From Hungatella sp. (GTDB lineage Bacteria > Bacillota > Clostridia > Lachnospirales > Lachnospiraceae), in contig WASS01000015.1 of the NCBI GenBank assembly GCA_009712635.1, forward strand, positions 620,001 to 684,000: a DNA stretch of 64,000 nt. The letters run 5' to 3'. Below are positions 18,374 through 26,608 of the stretch, piece by piece; position 1 is the stretch's first letter; each line of letters begins with the position of its first letter. The notes below the pieces were generated by a model. That model had not been told where the DNA came from and did not search any database. It worked only from the letters and a program-made list of their open reading frames with translations. A program made the position numbers and the translations under genes.

Positions 18374-19346
18374 CTCCCCCCTCCTGATAGATTCGCTCTA
18401 CAATGGTTCCAATCTCCTCTTCTTCAACCGTTATATCAGTGGGAAGCAGATTCATTAGTTCTCTCAGCAATCCTGCCGCATTTTCTTTCGGCACCATAAT
18501 CACCTTTTTATAAGGTGTCTGTTCCAGAATCCTGGCGTCAAACTCCAGATTGGGCAGCAGCGTCGGTTCCGAAAAGGTAAAGGTTATTTTTTTAAATTTC
18601 TGAAACCGTTCAAACAGCTTTTCAGTGTCACCATCATAGATCTTGCAGCCATGATTGATGACAATTGACCGCTTGCACAAAGCTTTTATGTCCTCCATGT
18701 AGTGGGAAGTGAGGATAATGGTGGTTCCCCTTCTTTCATTAATTTCTGCCAGAAATCCCCGGATCTGTTTCGACGCAACTGCATCCAGCCCAATGGTGGG
18801 TTCATCTAAGAATATAATCTTTGGATTGTGAAGCAGTGCAGCAATGAGTTCCATCTTCATCCTCTCTCCAAGAGACAGCGTCCTGACCTGAACATGCATC
18901 AGATCCTGTACCTGAAACAGTTTCACAAAATAATCCCTGGAACTCTCATACTCCTCTTCAGGTAATCCATAGATTTCTTTAAAAAGGCGAAGCGTATCTT
19001 CAACGGTCAATTCAAAGAAAAGCTGACTCTTCTGACCCATTACGACTGCATACTGCTGTTTAAATTCATGCTCCAGATCATTGGGATAATACCCCAGTAC
19101 ACTTACGGAACCACAAGTGGGTGCAATGATACCGGTGAGCATCTTTACAAGCGTTGTCTTGCCCGCTCCATTTGGTCCGATCAGGCCTACAAATTCCCCT
19201 TCCTGAATGGTAAGATCCAGATTGCCAATTGCCTGTTTCTCTTCATATTCCCGTCTGATCAGCCCCTTAATACTTCCTATCATACCTGCCTGTTTCTTAA
19301 ATCTTTTAAAATTTTTAGTTAACCCAGCCGTTTTAATAATTTCCAT
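18360..19346 (-). CDS. ABC-2 transporter ATP-binding protein
   Basis: This 328-residue ATPase has Walker A GPNGAGKTT, signature LSLGERMKMELIAAL, Walker B KIIFLDEPTIGLD, and switch histidine in LTSHYMED. The LSLGER signature and long C-terminal ~100 residues match the ABC-2/NatA-type exporter group. AAGGGG lies 7 nt before the ATG. Expression is likely controlled by the unusually long leader with an ORF and two terminators described separately. Confidence 0.92.
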   Translation of the reverse strand: MEIIKTAGLTKNFKRFKKQAGMIGSIKGLIRREYEEKQAIGNLDLTIQEGEFVGLIGPNGAGKTTLVKMLTGIIAPTCGSVSVLGYYPNDLEHEFKQQYAVVMGQKSQLFFELTVEDTLRLFKEIYGLPEEEYESSRDYFVKLFQVQDLMHVQVRTLSLGERMKMELIAALLHNPKIIFLDEPTIGLDAVASKQIRGFLAEINERRGTTIILTSHYMEDIKALCKRSIVINHGCKIYDGDTEKLFERFQKFKKITFTFSEPTLLPNLEFDARILEQTPYKKVIMVPKENAAGLLRELMNLLPTDITVEEEEIGTIVERIYQEGGDGLA

Positions 19347-19367
19347 GTATTTTCCCCTTCAATCAAT

Positions 19368-19418
19368 AAAAAATGACCGCCGGTTCATCTGCCCCACAGG
19401 CATAATGCTTTAGCGATC
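19368..19418 (-). terminator. Second terminator-like hairpin just before the exporter RBS
   Basis: On the minus strand GATCGC (19418-19413) pairs with GCGGTC (19380-19375) around a GC-rich inner region, and six U follow. It lies only about 20 nt before the ATPase start codon. Its left arm GAGATCGC repeats a sequence found inside the leader ORF. Confidence 0.5.
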
Positions 19419-19458
19419 TCAAATAAGACCTGCTTCCAGACAGATTGGGTTAAAAAGA

Positions 19459-19490
19459 CAAAAAAAAGCATAACTTTACCGTTATGCTTT
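19459..19490 (-). terminator. Intrinsic terminator in exporter leader
   Basis: On the minus strand AAAGCATAAC, a 6-nt loop, and GTTATGCTTT make a perfect 10-bp stem followed by a run of about nine U. It lies 113 nt upstream of the ATPase gene and about 250 nt downstream of the leader promoter, so it is an attenuator rather than an end-of-gene terminator. Confidence 0.85.
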
Positions 19491-19642
19491 CAAAATGTCA
19501 GTCTGGTACAGACATATATTTGGAAGGTATGCGCTTTTGCAATGCAAAAGTCAAGCATTCAGTAAGGCAGATTTATCGGCATGGCAGCCGAAAAAGGGCA
19601 GACTAATCACGTAAATCGTTTTCGTCTTTCCTTTTCAACTAT

Positions 19643-19681
19643 TTAGTTAGTTGCGATCTCCAATACTGACACACGTAACAT
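19643..19681 (-). CDS. 12-residue leader peptide upstream of ABC-2 exporter
   Basis: The short ORF MLRVSVLEIATN starts at ATG 19681 with AGAGAGG at 7-nt spacing and ends in TAA at 19643. It lies about 25 nt downstream of the predicted transcription start and upstream of two terminators. Hairpin CAACTA/TAGTTG overlaps its last codons. This is the layout of ribosome-stalling leaders that control antibiotic-resistance genes. No homology to a known leader is claimed. Confidence 0.5.
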   Translation of the reverse strand: MLRVSVLEIATN

Positions 19682-19713
19682 ACACTTACCTCTCTTTTCT
19701 TTATAATAAACTG

Positions 19714-19742
19714 ATATTACCCCATAATGTAATATATGTCAA
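19714..19742 (-). promoter_or_regulatory. Consensus promoter of the exporter operon
   Basis: TTGACA (19742-19737), a 17-bp spacer and TAATAT (19719-19714) give a near-perfect promoter on the minus strand. The -35 box overlaps the last codon region of the upstream methyltransferase gene. Transcription would begin near 19707, giving a ~360-nt leader before the ATPase gene. Confidence 0.75.
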
Positions 19743-20404
19743 TCTTTATCAGATATCACTTGTTTATAGGCTGCAAGAATGGTGGTATTACCATTACGGA
19801 ATACCATATCCACCCTCTCAAACCCGCCTTTTTTTAACATGGCAATCTGATTTGTGACAGTACATGGTGTGTCATAATGGTAAAACCCTCCTTCCGGAAC
19901 GCCCATCTCATCTCTGAGCCTCTTATACTCTGCAAAATGAAGATCTTCCTCTTTCTGATCTTCTACCATGTAATCGCATTCAATGTATCGTCCGTCACCT
20001 TTCAGGGCTTCAAAAATCTTCTGATATAACCCGATTTTTGCTTCATGGTTAAAATGATGCATTGTCTCAAATGAGATGGCACAGTCAAATGTATTCCTTT
20101 TCAGATCAACATCAAAATAATTTCCGCATATTAAATTCAGTTTCCTATCTGGAAAATTTTGTTTTAATTGATCAAGCATTTCCCTGGTTAAATCAATGCC
20201 TGTGACCGAAATTTCCGGAAACCTTTTAAAGACCTGTCTTAGCTCCAAACCTGTTCCACAACCCAGATCCAGTAAATTTCTGCATGATGCAGAAAGCAGG
20301 GATGGAATCAGCGCATAAGCCTGTTCACATCCTTCTACCCCAGAAAGCATATGCTCTTCATATTCATCAACCCGTGCTGCGAAAAAATCCACCATCCGTT
20401 CCAT
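19739..20404 (-). CDS. Class I SAM-dependent methyltransferase
   Basis: This 221-residue protein has SAM motif I LLDLGCGTGLELRQV, a motif II acidic residue in VTGIDLTREML, and motif IV FDCAISFETMHHF. This is the UbiE/Methyltransf_25 small-molecule type. AGGAGAGG precedes the ATG. It is the gene immediately upstream of the ABC-2 exporter and is separated from it by a promoter and attenuator. Substrate unknown. Confidence 0.87.
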   Translation of the reverse strand: MERMVDFFAARVDEYEEHMLSGVEGCEQAYALIPSLLSASCRNLLDLGCGTGLELRQVFKRFPEISVTGIDLTREMLDQLKQNFPDRKLNLICGNYFDVDLKRNTFDCAISFETMHHFNHEAKIGLYQKIFEALKGDGRYIECDYMVEDQKEEDLHFAEYKRLRDEMGVPEGGFYHYDTPCTVTNQIAMLKKGGFERVDMVFRNGNTTILAAYKQVISDKD

Positions 20405-20495
20405 ATTAACCTCTCCTATCAGCGTTTCAATCCCCTTTACATAAGAATAGCCCGGATGGAGGACTCACGCAACCTCAACCTTTTTTCTGTACCAT

Positions 20496-22868
20496 TCAGC
20501 TCCTTATAATAACCTTTTTCGCACCGGTACAAGCCTGTATATCCAGCTTTGTAGCTTTAAAAAATTCCCGGAATCTTTTGGGGCTGGTAATAATCAGTTC
20601 AGGAATTTCATCTTTCATGGACAGCTGCTTTTCCGTCTTTTCCTTCCGAACCGTTCCGATCAGTTCCTTCACCTGTTCCCCAAATTCAAGATAAGTCTTA
20701 TTGGCTTCTCTCCGTTCCCAAAGCGTCTGGTGGATGGACAACGTTTCTTCATGACTCCGGTAAAAGTCCTGATAAATATACTCTGTTATGAACGGGGTAT
20801 AAACTGCATACAGCTTTAATATACCAAGCAGACTGTAATACAGCCCATATTGTCCCGAATATCGTTCTTTTACGCCATGCTTTTCCGGCTGATATAGACG
20901 TTCCTTTACAATTTCAATATAGTAATCACAGAAATCCCGCCAGAACAGATCATCAATTTCATGCCTTGCCTGACCAATTTCAAAATCGTCTAAAAGATCG
21001 TTTACAACACTTGTGGTTTCATTTACCCGTTCCAGCATCCACCGGTCAATGGGAAGCAGGGTTTCAGGATCAAATTCTTCCTTTTGTTCATAATCATTCA
21101 GCTGCATAATTGCAAACTTCGCTGCATTATAAAGCTTCGTCAAAAATCTCCTGGAACCCTTCATTTCATCTTCGCTGAAAAAGGTATCTGTACCCAGTTT
21201 GTTGCTGGCTGCCCAATACCGGATAGCATCCGCAGAATAGGTTTCAATCAGTGCCAGGGGTGAACTGGATGCATTGTTTTTTGATTTACTGATCTTCTCT
21301 CCGGGTTTTGCCAGTACAAACCCACTGATCATAATGTCCTTCCAGGGAATTTCACCAGTGTGGTAGAGACTTTTTACAATGGTATAAAACGCCCAGGTAC
21401 GAATGATTTCATGAGCCTGATTTCTCATTCCCATGGGCAGAATCTCTTTGCTTCTGTCAAAATCCTCACCATATCCGGCATTGATGAAAGGGGTTACGGA
21501 AGACGTTGCCCAGGTATCAAAAACCGCTTCCTCCGGGAGAAACTGTGTGCATCCGCAGCTGCATGCCTTCCCTGGCATTTCTTCCAGTGGATTTACAGGA
21601 AGCTGGTCTTCTTCCGCAAAAACAGGTTCTTTGCACTCCTTACAATACCAGACCGGAAATGGAACTCCGAAATACCTCTGTCTGGAAATACACCAGTCCC
21701 ATTTTAAATTCTCAACCCATATCTGATATCGCTTTTTCATATGAGCCGGATGCCAGCTGATCTCATCCGCTGCCTTTAAAAACCTGTCTTTTTCAGTCAG
21801 AACATCAATATACCACTGATTGGAAGAAATGATTTCCACTGCCTGACCGCACCGTTCATGAACAGCCACGCTATGAGAAACTGCCTCCTGCTTTATAAGC
21901 AGATCTCTGCTTTTTAATTCTTCCACTATGGTCCGCCTGGCGAGAGTGACTTCCATTCCCCCAATAAAAGGGACTTCTCCGCTTATGGTTCCGTCTGGCA
22001 GAATTATTTTTTTATAAGGAAGCTGATGGGTCTGGTACCAGGAAACATCTGTAGAATCACCAAAGGTTGCACACATAACTGCGCCCGTTCCTTTTTCTAT
22101 GGACACCATCTCATCTGCCATAATGGGTATTTCGAAATCATACAGGGGAACTCTGGCCATTTTCCCGATGTATTTTTGATATCTTTCATCCTGGGGATGA
22201 ACAAAAATGCATACGCAGCCATACAGCAGTTCCGGTCTTGTGGTTGCGATCAGTAAATCTCCCAAAGAAGTTTTAAAATTCAGATAGTGAAAGCTGGATT
22301 CCAATTCCAGAGTTTCAAGCTCTGCCTGTGCGATGGAAGTCTGGCACTGAGTGCACCACAAAACAGGCGACTCTTTCCTGTAGGCCTTTTTCATTTTTAC
22401 CAGATTAAGAAATGATCTCTGGGATATTTTCTGAGACAGGGAAGACACTGTCTGATAGCTTAAATCCCAGTCTACACTGAATCCCAGTTTTTTAAACAGG
22501 CCCCTAAAATCGGTTTCATACTGTTCAATGGTTTCCACACAGATATTACGAAACTGGCTCCTTGGCAGCTGTCCCGCCCGGATCTTCTTATCCCGTTCCA
22601 CCAGCCGTTCCGTTGGAAGACCGTTGTCATCAAATCCCAGGGGATAGAATACATCATATCCCTGCATGCGTTTAAACCTGGATATTATTTCAGCCTGTGT
22701 ATAGGAAAACACATGACCGATATGAAGTGTTCCGCTGACTGTGGGAGGCGGCGTGTCAATGGAATAAACCGGCCGTTCCTTTCCCTGTCCATACTTGTAA
22801 ATCTGGTTTTCTTCCCAGAAATTTATTAACTGTTTCTCTGATTTTTGAAAATCATACTTCTTATCCAT
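20496..22868 (-). CDS. valS: Valine--tRNA ligase (short, archaeal-like form)
   Basis: This 790-residue class I synthetase has the HIGH motif in PPPTVSGTLHIGHVFSYTQ, the KMSKS counterpart KISKSKNN, the editing (CP1) domain with LIATTRPELLYG, a four-cysteine zinc-like site (WCTQCQ...), and the anticodon-binding domain. Usual bacterial ValRS is ~880 residues with a C-terminal coiled coil; this one lacks that tail and its motif wording (PTVSGTLHIGH, KISKSK) resembles the archaeal-like ValRS class. A T-box with a GUA specifier controls it, supporting valine specificity. Confidence 0.9.
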   Translation of the reverse strand: MDKKYDFQKSEKQLINFWEENQIYKYGQGKERPVYSIDTPPPTVSGTLHIGHVFSYTQAEIISRFKRMQGYDVFYPLGFDDNGLPTERLVERDKKIRAGQLPRSQFRNICVETIEQYETDFRGLFKKLGFSVDWDLSYQTVSSLSQKISQRSFLNLVKMKKAYRKESPVLWCTQCQTSIAQAELETLELESSFHYLNFKTSLGDLLIATTRPELLYGCVCIFVHPQDERYQKYIGKMARVPLYDFEIPIMADEMVSIEKGTGAVMCATFGDSTDVSWYQTHQLPYKKIILPDGTISGEVPFIGGMEVTLARRTIVEELKSRDLLIKQEAVSHSVAVHERCGQAVEIISSNQWYIDVLTEKDRFLKAADEISWHPAHMKKRYQIWVENLKWDWCISRQRYFGVPFPVWYCKECKEPVFAEEDQLPVNPLEEMPGKACSCGCTQFLPEEAVFDTWATSSVTPFINAGYGEDFDRSKEILPMGMRNQAHEIIRTWAFYTIVKSLYHTGEIPWKDIMISGFVLAKPGEKISKSKNNASSSPLALIETYSADAIRYWAASNKLGTDTFFSEDEMKGSRRFLTKLYNAAKFAIMQLNDYEQKEEFDPETLLPIDRWMLERVNETTSVVNDLLDDFEIGQARHEIDDLFWRDFCDYYIEIVKERLYQPEKHGVKERYSGQYGLYYSLLGILKLYAVYTPFITEYIYQDFYRSHEETLSIHQTLWERREANKTYLEFGEQVKELIGTVRKEKTEKQLSMKDEIPELIITSPKRFREFFKATKLDIQACTGAKKVIIRS

Positions 22869-22894
22869 GATGGATACCTCCAGTCATATTTACT

Positions 22895-23200
22895 ACAAAA
22901 CAGACAAAAAAATTCACCCCAAGCTATGCTTAGGGCGAATTAACGTGTCCGCGGTACCACCTAAATTCAGAAATAATTTTCTGCTCTCAATACAATACGG
23001 GAAGATTAAAAACTTCTTCTGATATCGCTTCCCCTGATAACGGTGGGAATCTCCGTTGGAGTCTACTGAGTTAAAATCCGTTCAATCCAAAGCTCAAAGG
23101 CTACTTCCATGCTTCCATCACGAAGATTTTCACCAGCCATCTTCTCTCTGTTCATCCGGAATCGCATGTACTCCTCCTCGTCAACGCTTTTGTCTGTGTT
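22895..23200 (-). promoter_or_regulatory. T-box riboswitch (valine, GUA specifier) for valS
   Basis: On the minus strand the leader shows the stem I start GACGAGGAGGAGTAC, the AGAGAG bulge, specifier GTA at 23104-23102 in GAAGTAGCCTTTGAGC, the T-box AGGTGGTACCGCGG (near 22960-22946), and a terminator formed by AATTCGCCC...GGGGTGAATT followed by U. Uncharged tRNA-Val should pair with GUA and, through ACCA, with UGGU, allowing read-through. Confidence 0.93.
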
Positions 23201-23210
23201 TGCTATCCTA

Positions 23211-23238
23211 ATTTTAGCACATTTTTTTCCGGTGTCAA
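23211..23238 (-). promoter_or_regulatory. Promoter of the valS T-box leader
   Basis: TTGACA (23238-23233) and TAAAAT (23216-23211) are separated by 16 bp on the minus strand, immediately upstream of the T-box stem I. Confidence 0.65.
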
Positions 23239-23312
23239 CGGGGAAATAACTGTTTTTTTTATTTAATAAGAAATTATTTTCTCACAAACGGCTAAAATTA
23301 CAATTAATGGAT

Positions 23313-23341
23313 TTGCTTTTTTGGACTATCTATGGTATACT
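23313..23341 (+). promoter_or_regulatory. Promoter of the L25/Ctc gene
   Basis: TTGCTT (23313-23318) and TATACT (23336-23341) are separated by 17 bp on the plus strand. The predicted start near 23348 leaves a ~130-nt leader containing a strong hairpin. Confidence 0.6.
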
Positions 23342-23351
23342 TATGTCAATT

Positions 23352-23462
23352 GGATATAAAAGAACCGTCTATCAGAGAAGGGCTTTTGCTGGTTTCACAG
23401 GATTTTGAAACCATTAAAAGCCCTTCTTTTTCAATAACGGCTAGATATATCCAAAAAATTTT
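23352..23462 (+). promoter_or_regulatory. Structured leader with terminator-like hairpin upstream of L25
   Basis: AGAAGGGCTTTT (23376-23387) pairs with AAAAGCCCTTCT (23416-23427), with inner GGTTTC/GAAACC, and five T follow, so this is an intrinsic terminator inside the leader. Flanking it, GGATATA and CCGT before the hairpin can pair with ACGG and TATATCC after it. The second arrangement would enclose the hairpin. Not matched to a named RNA family. Confidence 0.5.
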
Positions 23463-23477
23463 ACGAGGAGGATCACA

Positions 23478-24053
23478 ATGAATACTATTACAGTGGAAAA
23501 ACGTAATGAACAATTAAAAGCAAAACAATTGCGGAGAAAAGGCATTGTGCCTTGCTGCATTTTTGGTGGCAGTCTTCCCAACTCCATCTCAATTCAAATG
23601 GAGGAAAAAACTGCAGAAAAGCTGCTTCGTAAGCAGAGACTTGGAAGTAAAGTTCAGCTTAAATTAGAAGATCAGACAATCGTAACACAGATTAAGGACA
23701 GCAGCAGATGCTTTACAGATAGTAAAATCGAGCACATTAACTTCCAGGCTCTTGATCCAAAGACAAAGGTGAACAGCCTGGCACACGTTATATTAGAAAA
23801 TGCCGAATTTGTTACCGGAGTCTTAGATAAGATGCTGATGGAAGTCCCATATGCTTCTTTACCAGAAGACATGATTGATACCGTTACTGTAGACTTAGAG
23901 GGTAAGCCAATTGGTACGATCATAACAGTGGCTGATATTCCTGAATTCTTAAGTGACCGCATTGAGCTTCAGGTGGAAAAAGACAGCATTATTATTAGAA
24001 TTTCTGAAAAGAAATATGCTGCTGCAAGGGATGCAGAGCAGGCAGCCCAATAA
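23478..24053 (+). CDS. ctc: Ribosomal protein bL25 / general stress protein Ctc
   Basis: This 191-residue protein has the L25/TL5 N-terminal 5S-rRNA-binding domain (residues 1-90) and the longer CTC-type C-terminal beta domain (VTVDLEGKPIGTIITVADIPEF...). It binds 5S rRNA in the large subunit. The long form is the Ctc type. Odd features are CC in GIVPCCIFGG, where most family members have a VYG-type turn, which may mark a divergent second copy. A strong AGGAGG precedes the ATG. Confidence 0.87.
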   Translation: MNTITVEKRNEQLKAKQLRRKGIVPCCIFGGSLPNSISIQMEEKTAEKLLRKQRLGSKVQLKLEDQTIVTQIKDSSRCFTDSKIEHINFQALDPKTKVNSLAHVILENAEFVTGVLDKMLMEVPYASLPEDMIDTVTVDLEGKPIGTIITVADIPEFLSDRIELQVEKDSIIIRISEKKYAAARDAEQAAQ

Positions 24054-24155
24054 CGGATACATAAAATAAGGGTGCTTCTATTAAGAGCCTTGATTGTCAA
24101 TTTGCAATAAGACATGAGAGGCTCTGTGTTTTATTTCAAAAAAGAGGTGTAAAAG

Positions 24156-24857
24156 GTGCCATATATGAATCAGTGTTCCTCTTATCTGCAGGAAATAAAT
24201 ATTTTCTCTATTATAGTGAGACTGGGAATGTCGCTGATCGTCGGTGGTATATTGGGAACAGAGCGGGGGCTGCGAAATCGTCCCGCCGGTTTTATGACTT
24301 ATGTACTGGTGTGTATCGGCTCCACGATGGTCATGCTTACCAATCAATATATCGCAGTTACTAATCCTGGAACTGACCCGACCCGGTTAGCCGCACAAGT
24401 CGTGAGCGGAATCGGCTTCCTGGGAGCCGGTACTATTATTGTCACCAGAAATGATGAAATTCGGGGCCTTACCACTGCTGCCGGACTATGGCTGGCGGCT
24501 GGACTTGGAATTGCCATTGGAACGGGTTTTTACTCCGGCGCTGTTATTGGTATGTTCTTTTCGGTCTTCGCATTGATTGTATTAAAAAAAGTAGATATCT
24601 ATATTAAACAGCACGCAAAAAGCATGGAGGTTTATCTGGAACACAATTCTCAATTTTCTCTGCGGAAACTATCCGATTTTGCATATGAAAACCACTTTGT
24701 TCTGTATGATATGCAGCGGGGTAAAGTTAAAACGTTAGAGGAAGAATTCGGAACACTTATTTTTACAGTTGGCACTTCCCAAAAGTTCAATCATTCTGAT
24801 GTACTGGAAAAAATATATACATTAGAGGGAATTGAATACGTACGGGAGATTTCATAG
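24156..24857 (+). CDS. MgtC/SapB family membrane protein (GTG start)
   Basis: This 233-residue protein has four or five hydrophobic helices carrying the MgtC motifs [20 protein letters not shown] and [10 protein letters not shown], then a C-terminal ACT-like cytosolic domain. MgtC proteins modulate magnesium homeostasis and, in pathogens, F-type ATPase and intracellular survival. The GTG at 24156 has AGAGGTG 7 nt upstream; an ATG at 24165 is an alternative. The inverted repeat AGAGCC/GGCTCT at ~24081-24126 lies between ctc and this gene. A sigma factor gene follows. Confidence 0.88.
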   Translation: MPYMNQCSSYLQEINIFSIIVRLGMSLIVGGILGTERGLRNRPAGFMTYVLVCIGSTMVMLTNQYIAVTNPGTDPTRLAAQVVSGIGFLGAGTIIVTRNDEIRGLTTAAGLWLAAGLGIAIGTGFYSGAVIGMFFSVFALIVLKKVDIYIKQHAKSMEVYLEHNSQFSLRKLSDFAYENHFVLYDMQRGKVKTLEEEFGTLIFTVGTSQKFNHSDVLEKIYTLEGIEYVREIS

Positions 24858-24873
24858 AGATAGGGAGGATCAG

Positions 24874-25761
24874 ATGTCGGAAACAGAACAGCAGAATGTG
24901 GATGCAGCAGTTTTAGAAAAACAACTTGATTCAAATATAGACGATTCCATAAAATTGTATTTATTACAAGCAGGGGAAGCGCCTTTACTGACCAGGGAAG
25001 AAGAATATAATCTTGCCAGGCTCTGCGCACAGGGCGATCAAAAGGCGAAAGAAACTCTTATTTGTTCGAATCTAAGGCTTGTAGTCAGTATTGCAAAAAA
25101 GCATGAAGCATATGTTCAATCCCTAACCCTGCTTGACCTCATTCAGGAGGGCAATATCGGCCTTATGAAAGCTGTGGAACGTTATGATTATAAACTGGGA
25201 TACCGTTTTTCCACCTACGCCACTTGGTGGATTCGACAGGCTGTCACCCGGGGAATCGCAGAACAGGACAGAACCATACGACTGCCGGTGCATTATAAAG
25301 AAGATGTTAACATGATCAATCAACTCCTGCGCCGGCTTGATCAGGAACAGGAATCCTTTACAACCAAGGATCTATCCGATATCACTGGACTTTCGGTTGA
25401 TAAAATAGAGCGGATTATGATGGATTCTGCATCAATTGTATCACTGGATACCCCCATTGGCGATGATAACGCAAGTTTCTTAGGTGATTTTATTGAGGAC
25501 AAAACCATATTATCTCCGGAAGAACGTGTATCTGATATTATGTTAAGAGAAGAAATCAATAAGCAATTACAATCTCTAAAACCGAGAGAGCAGATCGTGG
25601 TAAATATGAGATTTGGTCTCAACGGACATATGCCCCATACTCTGGAAGAGGTAGGAGATCATATCGGTGTTACAAGAGAACGAATCAGGCAGATTGAAGC
25701 CCGTGCCTTACGCACCCTTCGTCTCCCGAACCGGAGAAAATTCCTGGTTGATTTTATGTAG
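24874..25761 (+). CDS. RpoD-like sigma-70 family factor (group 2-like)
   Basis: This 295-residue factor has region 1.2 ([21 protein letters not shown]), region 2 with the -10 recognition helix ([19 protein letters not shown]), region 3, and region 4 helix-turn-helix ([26 protein letters not shown]). It lacks the long N-terminal region 1.1 of the main sigma, so it is an alternative, housekeeping-like sigma. ATG 24874 has GGGAGG 5 nt upstream. No anti-sigma gene is adjacent. It lies 16 bp after the MgtC gene. Confidence 0.88.
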   Translation: MSETEQQNVDAAVLEKQLDSNIDDSIKLYLLQAGEAPLLTREEEYNLARLCAQGDQKAKETLICSNLRLVVSIAKKHEAYVQSLTLLDLIQEGNIGLMKAVERYDYKLGYRFSTYATWWIRQAVTRGIAEQDRTIRLPVHYKEDVNMINQLLRRLDQEQESFTTKDLSDITGLSVDKIERIMMDSASIVSLDTPIGDDNASFLGDFIEDKTILSPEERVSDIMLREEINKQLQSLKPREQIVVNMRFGLNGHMPHTLEEVGDHIGVTRERIRQIEARALRTLRLPNRRKFLVDFM

Positions 25762-25773
25762 ACCTGACAATAC

Positions 25774-25805
25774 AAGGGCAGACAGTTGAAACGCTGTCTG
25801 CCCTT
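25774..25805. terminator. Bidirectional terminator
   Basis: AAGGGCAGACAG and CTGTCTGCCCTT form a perfect 12-bp stem with an 8-nt loop, flanked by A/T-rich tracts on both sides. It separates the plus-strand sigma gene from the minus-strand YciI gene. Confidence 0.85.
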
Positions 25806-25821
25806 ATATTATTATCTTTTA

Positions 25822-26100
25822 TTAACCTTCCAGCAGATAATTATTTTCTTCATTGGCCACTTCCAATGTCCTGACTTCAAATGTTTTACACCCCGATGAA
25901 ATAAAGGGATCTGACTTTGCAATGTCTGTGGCTTCTTCCAGATTATCAGCTAAGTATACAACCATCCCACCCGGATAGTCGCTGAACGGTCCGCAAAGCA
26001 CCAGTTTCCCCTGGCTTTTCAGGCTTTTTAAATGCTCTACGTGTTCCTTAATTAATTCTTCATTCAAAGGCTTTTGATTTTTCATGAAATAAACGTACAT
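25822..26100 (-). CDS. YciI-like (YCII-related) protein
   Basis: This ~92-residue protein has the YCII fold pattern: MYVYFMKNQKPL, LKSLKSQGKLVLCGPFSDYPGG, and the ATDIAKSDPF stretch. The family forms dimeric ferredoxin-like barrels with unclear enzymatic roles. ATG 26100 has GGGAG 8 nt upstream; the ATG at 26118 lacks an RBS. It directly follows a GNAT gene in the same direction. Confidence 0.8.
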   Translation of the reverse strand: MYVYFMKNQKPLNEELIKEHVEHLKSLKSQGKLVLCGPFSDYPGGMVVYLADNLEEATDIAKSDPFISSGCKTFEVRTLEVANEENNYLLEG

Positions 26101-26118
26101 GGCCCTATCTCCCTTCAT

Positions 26119-26574
26119 TTACCGTTCCATTAAAAAGTGGACCAGCTGGACGTTCCCATCCATCTGAGTCCCGTCAATTTTAAATGCAAATTTTTTTGTA
26201 TAGAAGTTAACGTTTTCTTCTTTATCCGCCGGTGTGATTAAAGTTATCTTCTTCCAGTCCGAATAATGATCTAACATAAATTCAAGTGCCCGTGAGCCGA
26301 TTCCCTTCCCCTGATATTGTGGAATCACGCAAAGACAGCCAAGATAATATTCACCGTTTCCCAAAATTTCTACAGCAATGACACCTACAGCCTTATCATC
26401 ACAGTAAATAATCTCTTTTGGGTACTTTTCCAGGGAATTCTCCATACTTTCTCTGGATCTTCCATAAGCGGGGCATTCCCCATATCTGACATAATCGTCG
26501 TAGAATGCTTCATTATAAATCTGAACTAATAAATCAGCATCTTCCTTTTCTGCTTTTCTATATGATAAATTCAT
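26119..26574 (-). CDS. GNAT family N-acetyltransferase
   Basis: This 151-residue single-domain GNAT carries the acetyl-CoA loop LCVIPQYQGKGIGSRALEFML (residues ~86-106). AAGGAGG precedes the ATG. It is followed immediately by the YciI gene. Substrate unknown. Confidence 0.87.
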   Translation of the reverse strand: MNLSYRKAEKEDADLLVQIYNEAFYDDYVRYGECPAYGRSRESMENSLEKYPKEIIYCDDKAVGVIAVEILGNGEYYLGCLCVIPQYQGKGIGSRALEFMLDHYSDWKKITLITPADKEENVNFYTKKFAFKIDGTQMDGNVQLVHFLMER

Positions 26575-26608
26575 GGTTATGCCTCCTTATATTTTTTATA
26601 TTGTTCTT

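Noticed and set aside
22895-23200. tRNA-like sequence near valS
   Set aside because: The folded segments and the GGTGGTACCGCGG motif are explained by the T-box leader; no tRNA cloverleaf or 3' CCA is present.
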